A stretch of DNA of 34,691 nucleotides. Source: Clostridia bacterium (lineage in GTDB: Bacteria; Bacillota; Clostridia; Christensenellales; Aristaeellaceae). The stretch spans positions 1 through 34,691 of the forward strand of contig JAFWWK010000254.1 in the NCBI GenBank assembly GCA_017523615.1. Reading direction: 5' to 3'. The translations under genes and the position numbers were made by a program. This document shows, in pieces, positions 30,201 to 34,691 of the stretch. Below the pieces are notes generated by a model. The model ran no database searches and had not been told where the DNA came from. It was given only the letters and a program-made list of their open reading frames with translations. Every line of letters begins with the position of its first letter. The stretch's first letter is position 1.

Positions 30201-30229
30201 ACTTTACCACAAAACCCGCCTTTCTTCAA
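30201..30229 (-). promoter_or_regulatory. Promoter of paralog B
   Basis: Minus strand: TTGAAG (30229-30224), 17-nt spacer ending TTTTGTGG, TAAAGT (30206-30201). The spacer end GTGG matches that of paralog C. Confidence 0.6.
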
Positions 30230-30314
30230 CCCTTTTCGCCCGCTTTGATAATGGTTTTTTCTTCCTGTCTTCCGCAGCACGTTTTTTTGCGGATCATGTG
30301 CCTATTTCACACAA

Positions 30315-30342
30315 ATAAAACAGGCGCCTCCGAAGAGGCGCC
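30315..30342 (-). terminator. Terminator of paralog A
   Basis: GGCGCCTC/GAGGCGCC stem (30323-30330/30335-30342) with a four-base loop, TTCG on the minus strand, followed there by TGTTTTATTTG. It lies 26 nt after the stop of paralog A. Confidence 0.85.
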
Positions 30343-30367
30343 CGCGATTTGCTTTTCAGCGATCAGA

Positions 30368-31216
30368 TCAGTCAGCAACCAGGGCCAGAGCAGCGGTCAT
30401 GTTGGTGCGATAGGTCTTGACCCACTTTTCGAAGCGGAAGTAATCCTGATAGGCGAAGAACCTGCCGGGAACGAGGTTGCCGTACTTGTCAGTGCTCCAC
30501 ATGGGTCCAAAGATGGTGGGATAGGTGACCTTGCCGGCGATGGAGACCAGGACAGCGGGGGCGCCGCCCAGTTCTTCTTCGATGCTGATGGGTTCGGCCA
30601 GTTCAAAGTTGGCAGCGGAACCGTCGATCAGCTGAGCCTTGGTGGTGTACACGGTCAGGGTGGTGCCCCAATCCTTGTAGAGCTCGTCCTTGTACTGGAG
30701 TTCAACCTGGACATAGCCTTCTTCAACATTGACCTTGGCGAAGAGCAGGCCGATGACGATGTGGGACTTGGTGGCGACGGGGTACACGAAAGCGGTGTTC
30801 TCTTCGACGGTCAGGTCAACGGGAACCACGTTCAGGGTGCTGCCGTTGCCGACAACTTCGTTGGCTTCGAAGCCGGCCACGTAGGTGCTGGAAATGACAT
30901 AGCGGACGTCCCAAGCGGGATCCCTGCCGGCCACAGCGCCCTTGCTGTGGGGGTAGGTCTCTTCCTTGGCCACTTCGTCGGAGAGCCACAGGGTGGCTTC
31001 GCCGATGGCGTAGTATTCGTTATTGAATACATCCCAGCCCCAGGTCACGGTCTTGCCATCGGTATCCATGGCAACAGTCTCGTTGTAATTGAACAGGTAG
31101 ACGACCTTGTAGCCTTCCAGGTCAACATCCACCCACTGGCTGGCGCTGGCCATCGCGGAAGCGACGCCAACAACCACCAGAGTCAGAGCCAGAAGCAGAG
31201 CAACAAACTTTTTCAT
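30368..31216 (-). CDS. Secreted protein, paralog family of three (member A)
   Basis: 282 residues from the ATG at 31216, behind GGGAGGAG; upstream codons in the frame overlap the promoter. A signal peptide (MKKFVALLLALTLVVVGVASAMA) is followed by SQWVDVDLEGYKVVYLFNYN. It shares with member B the blocks RYVISSTYVAGFEANEV, NVVPVDLTVEENTAFVYPVATKS, IVIGLLFAKVNVEEGYVQVE, TLTVYTT, AEPISIEEELGGAPAVLVSIAGKVTYPT, and a C-terminal FAYQDYFRFEKWVKTYRTNM. It has extra residues between the N-terminal block and RYVIS, and in the loop before the C-terminal block. No Cys occurs in the mature protein. Codon choice is strongly uniform, as in highly expressed genes. Function unknown; mostly beta-structured surface or extracellular protein by inference. 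Confidence 0.82.
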   Translation of the reverse strand: MKKFVALLLALTLVVVGVASAMASASQWVDVDLEGYKVVYLFNYNETVAMDTDGKTVTWGWDVFNNEYYAIGEATLWLSDEVAKEETYPHSKGAVAGRDPAWDVRYVISSTYVAGFEANEVVGNGSTLNVVPVDLTVEENTAFVYPVATKSHIVIGLLFAKVNVEEGYVQVELQYKDELYKDWGTTLTVYTTKAQLIDGSAANFELAEPISIEEELGGAPAVLVSIAGKVTYPTIFGPMWSTDKYGNLVPGRFFAYQDYFRFEKWVKTYRTNMTAALALVAD

Positions 31217-31263
31217 GGTTTCTCCTCCCATTTTCGGCAGAGCCGAATAATTGATGCACAGAT

Positions 31264-31292
31264 AATATATCACTAAAAGCCCCGCATAGCAA
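31264..31292 (-). promoter_or_regulatory. Promoter of paralog A
   Basis: Minus strand: TTGCTA (31292-31287), 17-nt spacer, TATATT (31269-31264) with TGA before it (extended -10). TTGCTATG is shared exactly with the promoter of paralog C. Confidence 0.7.
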
Positions 31293-31351
31293 GACTTTCT
31301 TTCACAGTTTATTCACTTTTTGTAAAAACTGCACAAAACACCGCCACATTT

Positions 31352-31987
31352 TTAGTCCTCTTCATAGAAATCTGCCGTCATTTTTGCCGCACGGGCAAGG
31401 ACTGCCCCGGTATCCAGACCGTCTTTCGCGTCCAGCGGGTCCCAGGGGGCGCCGAGGGCATCCTTCAAAATACAGCCCTGACCCGAAAGCCGCGCGTCCA
31501 TAGCCCTGCGCTCCGCTTCGCGTCCGGTCTCCTCCAGGATGCCCCGGCCCTCGCCGTCCAGGATCTGAAAGCCTTCTCCGCCGCCTTCTCCATCCCGGGA
31601 AAGGACGGTGAACAGGAATTCGTGGCCCGCGGAAAAGTCGTACAGAAGCTTCAGCGTTTCCCCTTCCTCAGCGGCTTCGCCGACCGTCGTTTCCTCCAAC
31701 AGGAAGGCTTCAAAGCCCTCCTCCGGCAGGCCCCTGCCGATCACAAGGCCTCCGCCGCCTTCCTCAAGATCCTCTCCGAACATGACAAAACGGTCTTTTG
31801 ACGAACGCATCTCCAGCATGTGGCTCCCATCCGCGTCAAAAGACGCAAGGACCGCATAGGAAAGACGCAGAAGGTCCAGGCCTTCTCCGACCCGGATCAC
31901 TCGCCAGCAGCCCTTCTCAAAGTCCAGGCAGTCCACCCGGAACACGATCTGCCCCACAGGCCACACCGTCCTTTTATCGTATGCCAC
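31352..31987 (-). CDS. Plasmid pRiA4b ORF-3-like family protein
   Basis: 211 residues from a GTG at 31987. That start lacks a ribosome binding site; GTG codons at 31966 and 31957 lie after AAAAGGA and may be the true start. The N-terminal pattern (IVFRVDCLDFEKGCWRVIRVGEGLDLLRLSYAVLASF) and the middle LKLLYDFSAGHEFLFTVL fit the PRiA4 ORF-3 / IS1096-passenger family (PF07929). The usual second half is replaced by an acidic, Gly-rich sequence (DLEEGGGG, DGEGGGEG). The family is often found near mobile elements or as chromosomal orphans, and its biochemical role is unknown. No transposase or repeat ends are nearby, so I read it as a chromosomal copy. It precedes paralog A on the same strand. Confidence 0.65.
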   Translation of the reverse strand: MAYDKRTVWPVGQIVFRVDCLDFEKGCWRVIRVGEGLDLLRLSYAVLASFDADGSHMLEMRSSKDRFVMFGEDLEEGGGGLVIGRGLPEEGFEAFLLEETTVGEAAEEGETLKLLYDFSAGHEFLFTVLSRDGEGGGEGFQILDGEGRGILEETGREAERRAMDARLSGQGCILKDALGAPWDPLDAKDGLDTGAVLARAAKMTADFYEED

Positions 31988-32050
31988 AGTATATTTTTAA
32001 ATAGTAAGAATTGTCCCGGACACCTGTCTTTCACCCCCCGCGGACCGGGT

Positions 32051-32728
32051 TCATCCGCGCCGTCTTTGGCCTTTCCCGTGGTCAAAAAGGGGAGGGCGAT
32101 CCTCTTCGTCCTTAAACAGAGGGCGCCGCTCAGCGCCGAAAAGGCGTCCGGTCCGGACGTCTGCGGCGCCGCGTTCTTCGGGAACGTTCCCTCTTTCGTC
32201 CACGCGTCCGGCTTTCCTCCCGTTTTGCCGGAAGCCGTTTATGCTCCGCTCCCGATCCGCGGGAGTGCGGGCATCCCGGCTAAGCACGACGGCGCGCAAG
32301 GCAAAAAGGCATCCCGCTGCGGCTGTAAGAACGCACCTTGCCATATGGAACGTCCTGAGGGCGGTCCCCCCTCCTGAAAGGGCCGTCAGCAGCGCGGCGC
32401 ACAAAAGCATCGCCGCCGCCGCAAAGCCGGTCCGGCGGAAAAGGAGCGTTCCCAGGCCCCACAGGCCGCAAAGCGCGCCCAACAAGACACACAGCGGATA
32501 CGTCAGGGCGCCGCCGGCGATCTCCGGCCAGACGGCGTCGAAGATCTCTCCCGCAGTCAGCTTTCCCGTGCCGATCAGACGGAAAATGATCCTGACCGGC
32601 GGCGCCATGGCGTCCCACCGGAGGAACGCCTCCGCCAGAGACCCGGCAAAAAGCGCCGCCGACAGGATGAAGCAGGGCGTCTTCAGGAAGGAATCAACGC
32701 GAACTGTCCGGGAAATATTCCTTTTCAC
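32051..32728 (-). CDS. Small polytopic membrane protein coupled to thrC
   Basis: 225 residues from a GTG at 32728 that overlaps the thrC stop (GTGA), with a GAGGGA-type site upstream; this start is chosen for the coupling and fit. Four membrane helices are expected (in TPCFILSAALFAGSLAEAFL, LTYPLCVLLGALCGLWGLGTLLF, GFAAAAMLLCAALLTALSG and ARCVLTAAAGCLFALRAVVL). The final 60 residues are charged and Arg-rich and should be cytoplasmic. No known family was recognised. Coupling to threonine synthase suggests cotranscription but not necessarily a shared pathway. An exporter or sensor role cannot be shown. Confidence 0.65.
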   Translation of the reverse strand: MKRNISRTVRVDSFLKTPCFILSAALFAGSLAEAFLRWDAMAPPVRIIFRLIGTGKLTAGEIFDAVWPEIAGGALTYPLCVLLGALCGLWGLGTLLFRRTGFAAAAMLLCAALLTALSGGGTALRTFHMARCVLTAAAGCLFALRAVVLSRDARTPADRERSINGFRQNGRKAGRVDERGNVPEERGAADVRTGRLFGAERRPLFKDEEDRPPLFDHGKGQRRRG

Positions 32729-34212
32729 CCGGCCCGTCCCTCGAGGGCGGCGAGGACCGCCTCGCCCATATCCTCCTTGCCGCATTCCGCCCGGTGCCTT
32801 ACGGGAAGGGACTTCAGTTCCTCAAAGGGAAGGGGCACGGAAAGGCCGCAGGTCTCCTTCAGGCGTTCGGCCGCCTCAAAGGCGTCCGCAGGATCGGAAA
32901 GGCCGATCCCCAGCGACAAGCATACGACGGGGCCGAATTTGAAAGGCGAAGCCGTGGACACCAGGAGGACCGTCCGCCCGGGATCCTTCTCAAGGCCCCT
33001 TAACACCGCGGAGGCCACCGCCGTATGCGGGTCCAGAACATACCCGTCCGCTTCATACACCCGTTTGATCTCCGCCATGGTCTCCCCGTCGTCGGCGCAG
33101 CCGCACAGGAAATCGGAAGAAAGGATCTGCCTTTCCTTTTCGTCCAGGCGGAACACACCGTCCCGTGAAAGGGACGTCATCCAGCCCTTTACCTTTTCCG
33201 CGCCGCCGATCTCCCACAAAAACCTTTCCAGGTTGGAGGAGATCAGGATGTCCATGCTGGGAGACTCGGTCTTGAAAAACTCCCTGCGGCGGTCGTATAC
33301 GCCGGTCCGGATGAAATCCGTCAGCACGCGGTTGGCGTTGCTGGCGCAGATGAGGCGCCCGATGGGTGCGCCCATGCGTTTGGCGTACCAGCAGGCCAGG
33401 ATATTGCCGAAATTGCCGGTGGGCACACACACGTCCGCGGGACGGTCCCAATCGGCCCTGCCTTCCTTCAGCATGTCCGCGGCCGCGGAAAAATAATAGG
33501 CCACCTGGGGAGCGAGCCTGCCCAGGTTGATGGAATTGGCGCTGGAAAGCACCCTGCCCTTTTCATTCATGTGCGCGATGAATTTTTCGTCGGTAAACAG
33601 GCGCTTGACGCCGGTCTGCGCGTCGTCGAAATTGCCGCGCACGGCGATCACATGGGTGTTTTCCCCCCGGGAGGTGACCATTTGCGTTTCCTGCACGCGG
33701 CTGACGCCGCCCTTGGGATAAAACACCGTCACCGAGGTGCCCTCACAGTCCCTGAAGCCCTCCAGCGCCGCCTTGCCGGTGTCCCCGGAGGTGGCGGTCA
33801 GGATGGCGATCTCCCTTTTTTCACCGGTTTTGAGCGCCGCGGAGCGCAGAAGGTGCGGGAGCATCTGCAGGGCCATGTCCTTGAAGGCCATGGTAGGCCC
33901 ATGGAACAGCTCCAGCACCCGGACGCCTGTCTTTTCAAGTTCCCTCGCCGGGCAGGGAAAATCCCCCTCGAAACGGGCATAGGCTTTCCGCGCCATTTCC
34001 AGGAGCTCTTCGCCCGTAAAATCCGGAAGCATTTTCTGAAGGATCATGGCCGCGCGGGACGGATAATCCATATCCGCCAGGGCGCGGACCTCGCTGCGGG
34101 AGAGCACAGGCAGGCTTTCGGGCACATACAGCCCGCCGTCCGGGGCGATGCCCCTGACGATGGCGCGGGCGGAGGACACCTCGTCCCCGCCCCGGGTGGA
34201 AATATAACGCAT
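32725..34212 (-). CDS. thrC: Threonine synthase
   Basis: 495 residues from the ATG at 34212, behind GGAGG; the upstream frame extension crosses a terminator hairpin and is rejected. The N-terminus MRYISTRGG is typical of the class with E. coli and fungal enzymes, longer than the short plant/Bacillus class. PLP-binding Lys111 lies in the motif FKDMALQ, and TATSGDTGKAALEGF (phosphate-binding) and the VPTGNFGNILA segment are intact. It converts O-phosphohomoserine to threonine and phosphate in the cytoplasm. No hom or thrB gene is in the window. It overlaps the downstream membrane-protein gene by 4 nt. A hairpin terminator lies 33 nt upstream, so expression may depend on read-through or a promoter in that short gap. 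Confidence 0.96.
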   Translation of the reverse strand: MRYISTRGGDEVSSARAIVRGIAPDGGLYVPESLPVLSRSEVRALADMDYPSRAAMILQKMLPDFTGEELLEMARKAYARFEGDFPCPARELEKTGVRVLELFHGPTMAFKDMALQMLPHLLRSAALKTGEKREIAILTATSGDTGKAALEGFRDCEGTSVTVFYPKGGVSRVQETQMVTSRGENTHVIAVRGNFDDAQTGVKRLFTDEKFIAHMNEKGRVLSSANSINLGRLAPQVAYYFSAAADMLKEGRADWDRPADVCVPTGNFGNILACWYAKRMGAPIGRLICASNANRVLTDFIRTGVYDRRREFFKTESPSMDILISSNLERFLWEIGGAEKVKGWMTSLSRDGVFRLDEKERQILSSDFLCGCADDGETMAEIKRVYEADGYVLDPHTAVASAVLRGLEKDPGRTVLLVSTASPFKFGPVVCLSLGIGLSDPADAFEAAERLKETCGLSVPLPFEELKSLPVRHRAECGKEDMGEAVLAALEGRAG

Positions 34213-34244
34213 GCTTTGTTCCTCCGTACGTCGGCGGTGAAAAG

Positions 34245-34269
34245 CGGCGCGGCGAAGCATGCCGCGCCG
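34245..34269 (-). terminator. Terminator or attenuator hairpin upstream of thrC
   Basis: Perfect 9-bp stem CGGCGCGGC (34245-34253) with GCCGCGCCG (34261-34269), loop of 7. On the minus strand CTTTTC follows. It closes the P-loop gene at 34314. Because it sits 33 nt ahead of the thrC start, it could also act as a leader attenuator. Confidence 0.7.
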
Positions 34270-34313
34270 TTTTCTTCCGGAGATCCAGGAAAACGTTTTT
34301 TTACCGCCGCAGA

Positions 34314-34691
34314 TCAGATAAAATACTTTTTGATGAATTCGGGCGCCACCGCATCGTCCACGGAACAGGAGATGATGATCTCCGCCTTATGTTCCTCGGC
34401 CACTTTTTCAAGCCTGGCAAAAAACGCTTCGGTAGCTTCAATGGGGCACTTGACCAGCTTCAGGAAAGCGTCGATCAGGATCACATTGATGTCAAAATTC
34501 TGGGAAAGCATGCCGCACAGGAAGCCAAAGAACATCTCGGGGCTGTCGCAGCCGTATTCGCCCGCGTTCACGAAGCGCACCTCGTGCTTCAGGTCAAACA
34601 TGTAGCGGTTGTCGTCGTCCACAAAAATGATGTCGCCTTTGTACTGATCCACTGCCGCGTTGGCCATATCCAGGATCTTTTTTGTCTTGCC
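34314..34691 (-). CDS. P-loop ATPase-like protein, 'PilT-like' small family (5' partial)
   Basis: The frame is open to the right edge; the visible 125 residues begin GKTKKILDMANAA. GKT there looks like the end of a Walker A motif whose first residues lie outside the window. Further on are IIFVDDDNRYMFDLKHEVRFVNAGEYG, DINVILIDAFLKLV (a Walker B-like hydrophobic strand with Asp), and AEIIISCSVDD before the end. This fits a small family of Clostridia often named twitching-motility PilT in databases. The label is misleading, since no type IV pilus parts are near. Function unknown; nucleotide binding is likely. Confidence 0.75.
   Translation of the reverse strand, partial: GKTKKILDMANAAVDQYKGDIIFVDDDNRYMFDLKHEVRFVNAGEYGCDSPEMFFGFLCGMLSQNFDINVILIDAFLKLVKCPIEATEAFFARLEKVAEEHKAEIIISCSVDDAVAPEFIKKYFI

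Noticed and set aside
31352..31987. Insertion sequence suggested by similarity to the IS1096 passenger family
   Set aside because: No transposase, terminal inverted repeats or target duplication are visible, and these proteins are common as chromosomal orphans.

Overview
The window is a 34.7 kb piece of a GC-rich, anaerobic, Gram-positive-type bacterial chromosome. An [FeFe]-hydrogenase, a rubrerythrin and a rubredoxin point to an anaerobe. AGGAGG-type ribosome binding sites, sigma-A promoters with extended -10 elements, a KtrAB potassium system, GerMN and peptidoglycan-binding secreted proteins, a DUF6062 protein and a SpoVB-like flippase point to Bacillota, class Clostridia. A gut or rumen lineage of the Christensenellales/Aristaeella kind is my guess from the style of the proteins, not something I could test. 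No tRNA, rRNA, CRISPR array, insertion sequence or phage gene was recognised.

Layout. 1-3698 (+): the C-terminal part of a group-B-like [FeFe]-hydrogenase (cut by the window edge), the ATPase YchF, and an ATP-grasp protein. 3699-9827 (+): an envelope operon made of a 1354-residue secreted protein (peptidoglycan-binding domain, 14 MucBP-like repeats, C-terminal stalk-like domain), a three-helix membrane protein with an external Cys motif, and a Cys-rich DUF6062 protein, closed by a strong terminator. 9856-11388 (+): a secreted protein with three GerMN-like domains. 11486-19830 (-): a CBM9-like protein, an AEC transporter, a variant rubredoxin, a MOP/SpoVB-like flippase, and gyrA and gyrB. 19831-20338: a 508-bp divergent intergenic region with a 12-bp tandem repeat and the gyrB promoter. 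20339-27152 (+): HtrA protease, KtrB-KtrA potassium uptake, a U32 family protein with a DUF3783 protein, and rubrerythrin. 27153-27447: a palindrome-rich intergenic element and two terminators. 27469-34691 (-): a free-standing E2-like acyltransferase fold lacking the catalytic His, three tandem secreted paralogs of an unrecognised family with matching promoters, a pRiA4b ORF-3-like protein, a small membrane protein overlapping thrC, threonine synthase, and a P-loop protein cut by the right edge.

How the parts fit. Most units are housekeeping (gyrase, threonine synthesis, YchF, K+ uptake, oxygen defence). The best candidates for undescribed biology are the triplet of secreted paralogs at 28446-31216, each with its own similar promoter, and the envelope operon at 3825-9796, whose giant repeat protein shows recent expansion of four 228-bp units. 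Smaller points are a rubredoxin with a CxC first knuckle, a structured intergenic element after rubrerythrin, and a heptamer microsatellite filling the gap between two genes.
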